The notes beneath the pieces are model-generated. The model had not been told where the DNA came from. It ran no database searches and saw only the letters and a list, made by a program, of their open reading frames with translations. Of a stretch of 64,000 nt of DNA, positions 44,758 through 53,262 are shown in pieces (the first letter of the stretch is position 1; each line of letters starts with the position of its first letter). The DNA comes from Pseudomonadota bacterium (GTDB taxonomy: Bacteria > Pseudomonadota > Alphaproteobacteria > Rhizobiales > Xanthobacteraceae). The position numbers and the translations under genes were made by a program. Where the stretch lies: positions 45,397-109,396 of the forward strand of contig JAFEFL010000029.1 in the NCBI GenBank assembly GCA_018240595.1, written 5' to 3'.

Positions 44758-46695
44758 TCACGCAAAGAGCTGCCGGTCGACGCAGTGCAGATCCTTGGGG
44801 TCGTAGTATTTGCCGGCCCATTTGTCGGTCGGCCGGATGAACCACCCGGCCTGATCGGCCGCCTGCTGCTTGACCGCCGGCATCTTCTTCGTCGGCTTGC
44901 CTTTGGGCCCCTTGGCGGTGCTGTCGAGGAAGTTGAAGTGATCGACCAGCAGCAGCGCCTCGATGGCGAAGGCCGTCACCACGTCGTCGTCGTACACCGC
45001 CAGCAGATTGTCGCCGTTCACCTGCTCTCCCATCCAGGCCAGATTGGACGAGCCGCAGAACACCACCGGGTCCGGGCCGCGGAAGCCGCAGATGACGAAC
45101 TTGTGGTGGATCTGATGGCCGAAGCCGGCGATGTTCGGCACCTGATTGAACGGCGGCGGCAGGTTCGTCTTGCTCGGTTTGCCGCTGACCAGCACGCCGG
45201 TCTTCTTGCCGAGCGGGTAGAGATAGGTGCCGCCCGGACTGTCCGAAATGCCGAATGAGAACACTTCCGCGTTCGAATGCAGGCTGCGCAGCGCGTCGTA
45301 GACTGGATTCTTCGCCGTGCCCTTGGCCTTGGGTTTGGTCTTCTTTTTCGTGGCGGCCGGCTTCTTCTTCGGCGCGGAAATGGTCATCACGGCGAACAGC
45401 ACGCTGCCTTGCGCCCGCTTGGTCTCCTGCTGAATTCGATTTACGATCGTGTCGAGATATTGCGTGGCATGCGCTTCGTCGTGCGGCGAGAAGGTGATCA
45501 CCGTCTTCGGCGTGCCGCTGCCTTTCGCCGTGAATGCGTTGTTGGCCCAGTTTGACTTGGCGAAGGCGGCCTTCTTGATTCCGGTATCCCACGTCTTCTG
45601 AAAAACGTCGGCATACCAGCCTGCGACCTTCGGATCGTCGTAGATCAGAATGTGGTTGGAATTGACGTAGATGCCGGTGACCGAGAAATTCGTCGAGCCG
45701 GTCATCACCTTGATCGGCGAGTTCTTGTTTTTGCCCTTGCGCGACACGATGAAGACCTTGTCGTGCGCGAAGCGGCCGAAATGGCCGCGCAGCATACGAT
45801 TCGGCCCGGCGGCCTTGACGAAGGCCTTCTCGAAATCGTCTTCCAGCGGCGGCGCACCTTTCGACTTGCCGGATTTTTTCTTTTTGGCCGACGTCGCCGT
45901 CTTCTTCGGCTTGCCGCGATGATGCAGGGAGGCGTTGTCGAGAATGATGCGCACTCTCTTCTGCCGCCCCAATGTCAGCAGTCTCTGCACCAGATCGGGC
46001 TCGTTGAGGTCGTAAGCGAAGACGTCGAGCACGAGATTCTTGTTGGCCTTGACGGCGTCGAGCAATTCGAAGATTCGCGCCCGTGCGGTGAAGCCCAGCC
46101 ATTGATAGGCGTCGGCATAGGTGAACGGCACGCCTTCCGGGCTTTTGCCGGCCACGGCCGACGTGTCGTAAACCAGCTTGCGGTTATCCGGCATCAGCTT
46201 GGCGTCTTTGGTGAAGTGATTGACGAAGGCCTGCGACTGCGTGTAGCCGCGCGCAAAACCGAGCGTCAGATTGCCCTTGGAGAAATTGTTCACCTCGATC
46301 GTCACCGACGCACTCAGCTTCGGGTCGAGCGGCATCAGCGAATTGTTGTCATCGTAGAAGCGCGGCGTTACCGTGTAGGTGTAGTCGCCCATCCGCGGCG
46401 ACAGCCCCTGGTGCGTCTGACCTGGAACGTGAACCCAGCGGAATTTGTGGATGGGAGCATTGATGCTCGCCTTCGGGCTTTCGCCCGCGACCTGCGCGTG
46501 GTCAGCCGGGTTCTCGTAGCGCAGTTCGTTGAAGAGATAGTAGCCTTTGGTGCCCTTGGGCGTTGCCTTGATGGTGAAGCCGGCGAGATTTCTGGTCGCG
46601 GCCTTGGTCGCGAAGTTGAAGGCAAGGAGTGTTTTGGCGTCACCGCGAAAGGCTCGTAAGGAGAATGTCCCGTTTCTGGCAGCAACCGTCGTCAT
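44758..46695 (-). CDS. phospholipase D-like (HKD) domain protein
   Basis: This 645-residue protein has an N-terminal beta-rich part (1-150) without known motif, then two PLD catalytic halves. The first HxK is H311-K313 with 'GSTNFS' at 333-338; the second is H530-K532 with 'GSSNLA' at 548-553. Two lysine-rich low-complexity inserts (263-282 and 442-462) sit just before or between the halves. No signal peptide is visible, so it may be cytoplasmic or exported by another route. It could be a phosphodiesterase, nuclease or phospholipase. Base use is slightly less GC-rich than its neighbours. Confidence 0.85.
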   Translation of the reverse strand: MTTVAARNGTFSLRAFRGDAKTLLAFNFATKAATRNLAGFTIKATPKGTKGYYLFNELRYENPADHAQVAGESPKASINAPIHKFRWVHVPGQTHQGLSPRMGDYTYTVTPRFYDDNNSLMPLDPKLSASVTIEVNNFSKGNLTLGFARGYTQSQAFVNHFTKDAKLMPDNRKLVYDTSAVAGKSPEGVPFTYADAYQWLGFTARARIFELLDAVKANKNLVLDVFAYDLNEPDLVQRLLTLGRQKRVRIILDNASLHHRGKPKKTATSAKKKKSGKSKGAPPLEDDFEKAFVKAAGPNRMLRGHFGRFAHDKVFIVSRKGKNKNSPIKVMTGSTNFSVTGIYVNSNHILIYDDPKVAGWYADVFQKTWDTGIKKAAFAKSNWANNAFTAKGSGTPKTVITFSPHDEAHATQYLDTIVNRIQQETKRAQGSVLFAVMTISAPKKKPAATKKKTKPKAKGTAKNPVYDALRSLHSNAEVFSFGISDSPGGTYLYPLGKKTGVLVSGKPSKTNLPPPFNQVPNIAGFGHQIHHKFVICGFRGPDPVVFCGSSNLAWMGEQVNGDNLLAVYDDDVVTAFAIEALLLVDHFNFLDSTAKGPKGKPTKKMPAVKQQAADQAGWFIRPTDKWAGKYYDPKDLHCVDRQLFA

Positions 46696-46728
46696 GATCG
46701 CCTCCTCCGGTCAGGGTTTACGATATAA

Positions 46729-46757
46729 ACTATAGATTGTATCGAGTCACATAACAA
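46729..46757 (-). promoter_or_regulatory. promoter of PLD-like gene
   Basis: On the minus strand TTGTTA (46752-46757) and TATAGT (46729-46734) are separated by exactly 17 bases, and GGAGGAGG lies before the ATG at 46695. The surrounding AT-rich patch stands out in a GC-rich window. Confidence 0.6.
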
Positions 46758-46803
46758 CTATGGGAAGTGAGCGGCATCGAGCCGTTCGCCAAAGGAAACC
46801 GCA

Positions 46804-47637
46804 ATGAGCGACGGCAGCGTGCCGCAGTTGAAGGCGCCAGCAGGCACCTGCGACTGCCACATCCACATCTACGACTCGCAATATCCCACCGCGCCGACCG
46901 CCGTCGTGACGCCACCGGATGCCTCGCTCGCCGACTACATGGCAATGTGCAGCAGGGTCGGCATCGCGCGCACCGTGCTGGTGCAGGCCTCCGCCTACGG
47001 CAAGGACAACCGCCTGCTGCTCAAGTGCATGGCGGAGATGGGCCCGCGCGCCCGCGGCATCGTCGTGGTCGACGACACCGTCACCGATGAGGAGCTGGAC
47101 CGGCTGACCAAGCTCGGCGTGCGCGGCATCCGCTTCTTCATGCTCGCCGGCGCGCCATTGCCGCTGTCGCTGCTCGAGACCATGGCGGCGCGCGTGGCGC
47201 CGTTCGGCTGGACCATCAACTTCCAGTGCGACGGCCGCGAACTCGCCGATCACGAGGCGCGGCTGAAAGCGCTGCCGACCACGGTGACCATCGACCACCA
47301 GGGCAAGTTTCTCGAGCCGGTCGAGCCGGATCATGCCGGCTTCAAGGCGCTGCTGCGCCTCCTGGACACCGGCAAGGTCTGGTACAAGCTCGCCGCGCCC
47401 TACGAGACCTCGAAGCTCGGCCCGCCGTATTACGACGACGTCGGCAAACTGGCGAAGCTGCTGGTCAAGGCGGCGCCGGAGCGCGGGCTGTGGGCGTCGA
47501 ACTGGCCCTATCCGATGGCCGGCGCCAAGACGCCGAAGGATGCCTGGACGCTCGACATGCTGCTCGACTGGGTGCCGGACGAGAAAACCCGGCAGAAGAT
47601 CCTGGTCGACAATCCGGCCAAGCTGTACGGGTTTTGA
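46804..47637 (+). CDS. amidohydrolase-family lactonase (LigI/PDC-hydrolase-like)
   Basis: This is a 277-residue TIM-barrel hydrolase of the amidohydrolase superfamily. 'CDCHIHIYD' (about 16-24) is the first-strand metal/substrate motif, 'IDHQGK' and 'WASNWPYPM' carry further active-site residues. The family member 2-pyrone-4,6-dicarboxylate lactonase (LigI) has this layout and functions in protocatechuate 4,5-cleavage of lignin aromatics. Assignment to that reaction is possible but not proved. A close AAAGGAAA ribosome site supports ATG 46804. Confidence 0.88.
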   Translation: MSDGSVPQLKAPAGTCDCHIHIYDSQYPTAPTAVVTPPDASLADYMAMCSRVGIARTVLVQASAYGKDNRLLLKCMAEMGPRARGIVVVDDTVTDEELDRLTKLGVRGIRFFMLAGAPLPLSLLETMAARVAPFGWTINFQCDGRELADHEARLKALPTTVTIDHQGKFLEPVEPDHAGFKALLRLLDTGKVWYKLAAPYETSKLGPPYYDDVGKLAKLLVKAAPERGLWASNWPYPMAGAKTPKDAWTLDMLLDWVPDEKTRQKILVDNPAKLYGF

Positions 47638-47662
47638 TCGTCACGCGCCTGCGTCAATTCAA

Positions 47663-47752
47663 ACTCCGTTCGCTCCCGCGCAAGCGGGAGCCCAGCCTTT
47701 GACGGCGAGCCTGATATCTCTGGGTCCCCGCTTTTGCGGGGACGAACGGAGT
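47663..47752. repeat. inverted repeat element, family R2 copy 1
   Basis: ACTCCGTTCGCTCCCGCGCAAGCGGGAG at the left end and CCCCGCTTTTGCGGGGACGAACGGAGT at the right end are complementary. Each arm also folds on itself. Copies lie at 59906-60001, 63403-63488 and, degraded, 58751-58843. Confidence 0.85.
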
Positions 47753-47754
47753 GG

Positions 47755-48216
47755 CTAGCCCAGCTTCTTCAGCAGCGCCGCGATGGTGCGCTGCTCGGTG
47801 GCCGTCAGCGGCGTCAGGGTCTGCGTGGTGATCTTGCCGGCCACCTTCGTGGCCGCTTCGGTGACGCGGCGGCCTTCGTCGGTCAGCGTCACGGCGCGGC
47901 GGCGCCGGTCCTTCGGATCGCTGAGCGCGGTGACGAAGCCGCGCGCGCTCAGGCGATCGACGACGCCCTTGATGGTCGCGGCGTCGAGATAGATCAGGCG
48001 GCCGAGCTGGTTCTGCGACGACGGGCCGGTCTCATAGAGCTTGGCGAGGGCGGCGAACTGCGTCTGCGTCAGGCCCTCGATCATGTTGGCGGTGAAGATC
48101 GATGTATGGCGCTGCATGGCAATGCGCATCAGGAAGCCGACCTGCTCGTCGAGCCGGTAGCGGCTGCTTGAAGCCTCGTCCGCCACGCCGGCGACACTGA
48201 GTTTGCTGCGCGCCAT
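47755..48216 (-). CDS. MarR-family transcriptional regulator
   Basis: This is a 153-residue winged-helix MarR regulator with a central 'NQLGRLIYLDAATIKGVVDRLSARGFV' helix-turn-helix and the beta-wing 'SDPKDRRRRAVTLTDEGR'. Such proteins typically respond to aromatic acids or their CoA esters. It is the last gene on the minus strand before Liv cluster 2, in the same orientation, so it is a good candidate for local regulation; the operator was not identified. Confidence 0.92.
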   Translation of the reverse strand: MARSKLSVAGVADEASSSRYRLDEQVGFLMRIAMQRHTSIFTANMIEGLTQTQFAALAKLYETGPSSQNQLGRLIYLDAATIKGVVDRLSARGFVTALSDPKDRRRRAVTLTDEGRRVTEAATKVAGKITTQTLTPLTATEQRTIAALLKKLG

Positions 48217-48324
48217 ACTTCAATCTTCTTCCGGAGGGCCTCTGTCAGCGGACCCGCGACGGGCCCGTCATGAATCATGACCGGGAAACGGCTTCAGCGA
48301 AAGTCCTTTTACCGACAAATCGAG

Positions 48325-49050
48325 TCAAACAGTGAGGTAGGCCCGCTGCACTTCGAGGTTACCGGCCAATTCTGCCATCGTACCCTGCCAGTGGATCTCG
48401 CCCTTCTCCAGTACATAAACGCGGTCCGAGACCAGCCGGGCGAAATGGATGTTCTGCTCGGACAGCAGGATCGACAGGCCCTCTTTCTTCAACTCGATAA
48501 TGGTGTTGGCCATCTGCTCGACGATCAGCGGCGCGACGCCCTCGGACGGCTCGTCGAGCAGCACCAGCAGCGGATTGCCCATCAGAGTGCGCGCCACCGT
48601 CAGCATCTGCTGCTCGCCGCCGCTCATGCGGCCGCCGGGCCGGTTGGGCATCTCGCCCAGATTCGGGAACAACGCGAACAGGCGCTCGGGTGTCCACACC
48701 GGCGCCGCCGCGCCATCGGCGAAGCGCCGCGGCGGCTGCCGGCCGATGTCGAGGTTTTCCAGCACCGTCAGTTCGGAGAAGATGCGGCGATCCTCCGGCG
48801 TGAAACCGAGGCCGAGCCGGGCGATCTCGAACGGCCGCAGGCCGGCGATTTCCACGCCGTTGAAGCGCAGCGCGCCGCGCCGCGAGACCAGCCCCATCAG
48901 CGCCTTCATGGTCGTGGTCTTGCCGGCGCCGTTGCGGCCCATCAGCGCCACCACCTCGCCGCGGCCGACATTGAACGACACGTCGTGCAGGATCTGCGCC
49001 GCGCCGTACCATGCTTGCAGGCCATCGACGGAGAGCATCGCCTCGCTCAT
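48325..49050 (-). CDS. Liv-type ABC ATPase (LivF), cluster 2
   Basis: This is the LivF-type ATPase of cluster 2, 241 residues, with Walker A GRNGAGKTT, signature MSGGEQQML and Walker B LVLLDEPSEGVAP. Its ATG overlaps the LivG stop (ATGA). It is the last gene of the cluster 2 transporter operon. Confidence 0.93.
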   Translation of the reverse strand: MSEAMLSVDGLQAWYGAAQILHDVSFNVGRGEVVALMGRNGAGKTTTMKALMGLVSRRGALRFNGVEIAGLRPFEIARLGLGFTPEDRRIFSELTVLENLDIGRQPPRRFADGAAAPVWTPERLFALFPNLGEMPNRPGGRMSGGEQQMLTVARTLMGNPLLVLLDEPSEGVAPLIVEQMANTIIELKKEGLSILLSEQNIHFARLVSDRVYVLEKGEIHWQGTMAELAGNLEVQRAYLTV

Positions 49051-49811
49051 GACGATGCCTCCTGGAAGGTCTTGCCGGTGCCGAAATAGACCTCACGCAC
49101 TTTGGCATTGTCGCGGATGGCGGCGGCGTCGCCGTCGGCGATCAAGCGGCCCCGCGCCAGCACGATGATGCGGTCGGCGTAGGAGAACACAACATCCATC
49201 GAATGCTCGGTGAACAGCACGGAGATGCCGCGCTCGATCACCAGCGTCTTCACGAGCTTGATGAGATCGTTGCGCTCGCGCGGCGCCATGCCGGCGGTCG
49301 GCTCGTCCATCAGCAGAAGCTGCGGATCGTTTGCGAGCGCGATCGCCAGTTCGATGCGCTTGACGTCGCCGTAAGCGAGCTCGCGGCTCGGCCGGTCGGC
49401 GGCATCGGCCATGCCGACCTGCGCCAATAGTTCGAGCGCGCGCTCACGGTAAAGCGAGGCCGCCGGCCGCCACAGACTGAGGATACGGCCGGCGTGCGAG
49501 ATCAGCGCCATCTGCACGTTCTCGACCACGGTCATCGAGCCGAAGGTCGCCGCCACCTGGAAGGTGCGGCCGACGCCGAGCCGCCAGATGTCGCGCGGCG
49601 CCAGTCCGCAAATGCTCTTGTCGCCGATCAGGATGTCGCCGGCATCCGGCGCGAGCTGGCCGTTGATCATGTTGAAGGTCGTCGATTTGCCGGCGCCGTT
49701 CGGGCCGATCAGCGCCAGGAATTCGCCCTTGCCGATGTCGAATGACACTTCGTTCACCGCATGGACGCCGCCGAACGTCTTGGACAGCGACCGGACCGAG
49801 AGCACGCTCAT
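49047..49811 (-). CDS. Liv-type ABC ATPase (LivG), cluster 2
   Basis: This is the LivG-type ATPase of cluster 2, 254 residues. Walker A is GPNGAGKST, the signature region 'LAYGDVKRIELA' is of the LivG type and Walker B is LLLMDEPTAGMAPRE. It overlaps the fused permease gene upstream (49808-49811). Confidence 0.93.
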   Translation of the reverse strand: MSVLSVRSLSKTFGGVHAVNEVSFDIGKGEFLALIGPNGAGKSTTFNMINGQLAPDAGDILIGDKSICGLAPRDIWRLGVGRTFQVAATFGSMTVVENVQMALISHAGRILSLWRPAASLYRERALELLAQVGMADAADRPSRELAYGDVKRIELAIALANDPQLLLMDEPTAGMAPRERNDLIKLVKTLVIERGISVLFTEHSMDVVFSYADRIIVLARGRLIADGDAAAIRDNAKVREVYFGTGKTFQEASS

Positions 49812-51706
49812 GCGGCGCCTCCCGATTTGCGGCCGAGCTTGCGCGTCAGCGACGACAGCGCGCCGGCAATGCCCTGCGGGAAGGCGAGTACCAATACGAG
49901 GATGATGACGCCGAGCAGCGCCCGCCAGTATTCGGTCTGCCGCATCACCGTATCCTGCAGCACCGCGTAGACCGAGGCGCCGACCACCGGGCCGACCAGA
50001 GTCTGAATGCCGCCGAGCAGCACCATGACGAGGCCATCGATCGAGCGAGTGACGCTGATCGCTTCCGGCGAGATCGAGCCCTTGGCAAAGGCGAACAGGC
50101 CGCCGGCGATGCCGCAGACGCAGCCGGCGATGGCAAAGCCGAGCCAGTGGATGCGCTTGACGTCGATGCCGATCGCCTCGGCGCGTAGCGGCGAGTCGCG
50201 GCCGGCACGCATGGCGTAGCCGAACGGCGCGAACAGGAAGCGCCGCAGCAGCAGGATCGCGGCGACGGCGCAGGCCAGCGCCAGCAGGAAATACGCCCCT
50301 GACTTATCGAACGGCGCAGCCGGCCAGACGCCGATGACGCCGTTGGAGCCGCCGGTGAAGCCCTCCCACTGGAACACCAGCGCCCAGACGATCTGGGCGA
50401 AGGCCAAAGTCAGCATGGCGAGATAGACGCCGGACAGCCGCACCGCGAACCAGCCGAACAGCAGCGCGCCGATGAGCGCGACCAGCGGTGCCGCAAGCAG
50501 CGCGGCCAGCATCGGAAGGCCGGCGAGCTTCATCAACAACGCCGCGCCATAGGCCCCGAGACCGAAATAGGCGGCATGGCCGAACGAGTGCATGCCGCCC
50601 GGGCCCATGATGAAATGCAGCGAGGTGGCGAAGATCACCGCGATCAGCACGTCGGTGCCGAGCACCAGGAGATAAGGCGAGGTCTGCGCCATGAGCGGCA
50701 GCGCCAGCAGCAGCACGAGGATGACGGCGCCCAGCATTTTGAGCATGGGCGTCGCCGGGCGGATCGGATTCTCCGGCTCGGCGACCGAGCGCACATTGCC
50801 CTGTGGTTTGCCGAGCAGGCCGTAAGGCCGCGCGATGAGGACAATCGCCATGACGATGAATTCGGCGACCAAAGTGAACTTGGAGAAGTTCACGCTCATG
50901 AAGCCGAGATCGACGACGCCGATGGCGATGCACAGCGCCTTGACCTCGGCGATGATGATGGCGGCCAGATACGCGCCGCTGATCGAGCCCATGCCGCCGA
51001 CCACGACGACGACGAAGGCGTCGCCGATGACGGCGAGATCGGTGGCGAGATTGGCCGGTTCGCGCGCCACCTGCAGCGCGCCACCGAGACCGGCGAGCAT
51101 GGCGCCGAGCGCAAACACCGAAGTGAACAGCACCGCCTGATTGACGCCGAGCGCGCCGACCATTTCGCGGTCCTGCGTCGCGGCGCGCATCAGCCGGCCG
51201 AAGCGCGTCTTCGCCAGCGCGAAGTGCAGGACGATGAGCGCGGCCGGCGCGATGACGATGAGGAACAGATCGTAGCTCGGCAGGCGGCGGCCGAAGATCT
51301 CGACGGCGCCGGCGAGCCCCGGCGCGCGCGGCCCGAGCAGGTCTTCCGGGCCCCACAGCCACAAGGTGGCGTCATTGATGACGAGCACCAGCGCGAAGGT
51401 CGCCAGCAATTGAAACAGCTCGGGTGCGCGGTAAATCCGGCGCAGCAGCACGACCTCGATCAGCGCGCCGATGGCGCCGACGATCAGCGCGGTGAGGACA
51501 ATGCCGCCCCAGAAGCCGACAGCGCCGCCGATCTTCATCGCCAGCGAATAGGCGATGTAGGTTCCCAGCATATACAGGGAGCCGTGCGCGATATTGACGA
51601 TGCGGGTGACGCCGAAGATCAGCGACAGACCGGCGGCAATGAAGAACAGGCCGGAGGCGGTCGAGAGGCCGTTGATCGCCTGGAAGAGGAAGGCGCTTAA
51701 GGTCAT
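49808..51706 (-). CDS. fused Liv-type permease (LivH-LivM), cluster 2
   Basis: This 632-residue membrane protein joins both Liv permeases in one chain. Residues 1-300 match LivH ('LFFIAAGLSLIFGVTRIVNIAHGSLYMLGTY') and 330-625 match LivM ('GGMHSFGHAAYFGLGAYGAALL'), with a short hydrophilic linker containing 'SVAEPENPIRPATP'. In clusters 1 and 3 of this window the two are separate genes. A fixed 1:1 permease ratio is the simplest consequence. Confidence 0.93.
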   Translation of the reverse strand: MTLSAFLFQAINGLSTASGLFFIAAGLSLIFGVTRIVNIAHGSLYMLGTYIAYSLAMKIGGAVGFWGGIVLTALIVGAIGALIEVVLLRRIYRAPELFQLLATFALVLVINDATLWLWGPEDLLGPRAPGLAGAVEIFGRRLPSYDLFLIVIAPAALIVLHFALAKTRFGRLMRAATQDREMVGALGVNQAVLFTSVFALGAMLAGLGGALQVAREPANLATDLAVIGDAFVVVVVGGMGSISGAYLAAIIIAEVKALCIAIGVVDLGFMSVNFSKFTLVAEFIVMAIVLIARPYGLLGKPQGNVRSVAEPENPIRPATPMLKMLGAVILVLLLALPLMAQTSPYLLVLGTDVLIAVIFATSLHFIMGPGGMHSFGHAAYFGLGAYGAALLMKLAGLPMLAALLAAPLVALIGALLFGWFAVRLSGVYLAMLTLAFAQIVWALVFQWEGFTGGSNGVIGVWPAAPFDKSGAYFLLALACAVAAILLLRRFLFAPFGYAMRAGRDSPLRAEAIGIDVKRIHWLGFAIAGCVCGIAGGLFAFAKGSISPEAISVTRSIDGLVMVLLGGIQTLVGPVVGASVYAVLQDTVMRQTEYWRALLGVIILVLVLAFPQGIAGALSSLTRKLGRKSGGAA

Positions 51707-51729
51707 CTGAGAATCGCTGCGTGCGCACT

Positions 51730-51866
51730 TCCCCTCTCCCCTTGTGGGAGAGGGTGCCCGAGCGAAGCGAGGGCGGGTGAGGGGTCAGCGCTCAATGTAA
51801 TTCCGACCCCTCACCCGGCTCATTCGCTGCGCTCACTCGCCACCCTCTGCCACAAGGGGAAAGGGT
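51730..51866. repeat. inverted repeat with G/C tracts (family R1 relative)
   Basis: CCCCTCTCCCCTTGTGGGAGAGGG at the left and CCCTCTGCCACAAGGGGAAAGGG at the right are complementary, with a long centre containing GAGCGAAGCGAG and GACCCCTCACCC. It lies between the binding-protein gene and the permease of cluster 2. Confidence 0.75.
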
Positions 51867-51892
51867 TGGCGGAGTTTTGCGAGACGCTCGGT

Positions 51893-53101
51893 TCAGTTCG
51901 CGCCGGCGGGGCGCAGCTTGGCGACTTCGGCGTCGCTCGGCAGCACCGAGGCGCCGTCGACATATTTGAAGTCGTCCATGGTGCCCTTGCCCTTTTCGAG
52001 CGCGAGCTTGCCGACGTAAGCGCCCATGGTCGCCTGGTGATCGCTGGCGCGATACTGGAACGGTCCGAACGGGCTCTGCACGTAGAGACCCTTGAAGGCT
52101 TCCACCATCGAGTCGGCGTCGAGCGCCTTGGTCTTGGCGAGACCGGCGGCGAGCGACTTGATCGTGGTGTAGCCGACGATCGAGCCGAGGCGCGGATAGT
52201 CGCTGTACTTCTTCTGGTAGGCGGTGAGGAAGGCGACGTGCTCCGGCGTCTTGATCTTGTCCCACGGATAGCCGGTGACGGTCCAGCCGACCGGCGTCTC
52301 GGCGCCGAGCGGATCGAGATATTCCGGTTCACCCGACAACAGGCTCACCACCGTGCGGTTCTTGAAGACGCCGCGGGTGTTGCCCTCGCGCACGAACTTG
52401 GCGAGATCGCCGCCGAACAGCACGTTGAAGATCGCGTCCGGCTTGGCGTCGTCGATGGCCTGCGCCACGGCCCCGGCATCCAGCTTGCCGAGCGGCGTCG
52501 CCTGCTCGGTGACGAATTCAACGTCTGGCTGCGCCTTCTTGATCATTTCCTTGAAGGTCGCCACCGCCGACTGGCCGTACTCGTAATTCGGATAGACCAG
52601 CGCCCAGCGCTTGGCATGCGCGGCGATCGCCGCCGGCATCAGCATCGCGGTTTGCATGTAGGTCGTGGCGCGCAGGCGGTAGGTATACTTGTTGCCTTCC
52701 GCCCAGGTGATCTTGTCGGTCAGCGGCTCGGAGGCGAGGAAGAACACCTTCTTCTGGCCGGCGAAGTTCGCGACCGCGAGACCGATGTTCGACAGGAAAG
52801 TGCCGGACAAAGCGACGACGCCTTCGCGCGTCACCAGTTCTTCGGCCACGCGCACCGCTTCGCCGGGATTGCCGCCGTCGTCGCGGATGATGAGTTCGAG
52901 CTTCTTGCCGTTGACGCCGCCCTTGCTGTTGATCTCCTCGAGCGCGAGATCCATGCCCTTCTTGTAGGGATCGAGGAAGGCCGGTTGCGCCTTGTAACTG
53001 TTCAGTTCACCGATCTTGATCGTGTCCTGCGCGAACGCCGGGACGCTAAGGCCGGCCGCGAGGACGAAAGCGAGCGAGTAGAGGTAAGCCTGGGCTCTCA
53101 T
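51893..53101 (-). CDS. Liv-type ABC substrate-binding protein, cluster 2
   Basis: This is the periplasmic binding protein of cluster 2, 402 residues with a signal peptide ending 'PAFAQD'. It follows the family pattern 'IKIGELNSYKAQPAFLDPYKKGMDLALEEINSKGGVNG', with a lysine-rich ligand-side segment. ATG 53101 was chosen over 53137, which is outside the signal peptide. It differs widely from the cluster 1 protein, so a different ligand is likely. Confidence 0.93.
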   Translation of the reverse strand: MRAQAYLYSLAFVLAAGLSVPAFAQDTIKIGELNSYKAQPAFLDPYKKGMDLALEEINSKGGVNGKKLELIIRDDGGNPGEAVRVAEELVTREGVVALSGTFLSNIGLAVANFAGQKKVFFLASEPLTDKITWAEGNKYTYRLRATTYMQTAMLMPAAIAAHAKRWALVYPNYEYGQSAVATFKEMIKKAQPDVEFVTEQATPLGKLDAGAVAQAIDDAKPDAIFNVLFGGDLAKFVREGNTRGVFKNRTVVSLLSGEPEYLDPLGAETPVGWTVTGYPWDKIKTPEHVAFLTAYQKKYSDYPRLGSIVGYTTIKSLAAGLAKTKALDADSMVEAFKGLYVQSPFGPFQYRASDHQATMGAYVGKLALEKGKGTMDDFKYVDGASVLPSDAEVAKLRPAGAN

Positions 53102-53177
53102 CGTGTGACTCCATGCGTTGCGGCGCGCACCATACACGCCCGCGAGGTCAACTGTGACTTATTTTCAGCCGGATATT

Positions 53178-53193
53178 TTTGCGTGCGTGCAAA
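53178..53193. promoter_or_regulatory. imperfect palindrome TTTGCGTGCGTGCAAA
   Basis: This 16-base site lies 77 bases upstream of the cluster 2 binding-protein start. It shares the 9-mer GCACGCAAA (minus strand here) with 55026-55034, just upstream of the hydrolase promoter. Confidence 0.35.
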
Positions 53194-53262
53194 CGATCCG
53201 ACTGCCTTTCCACCTGTCAGCAAACGTCCCGGCATGAATTCGCAATAAACGCGGCGCCTTCT

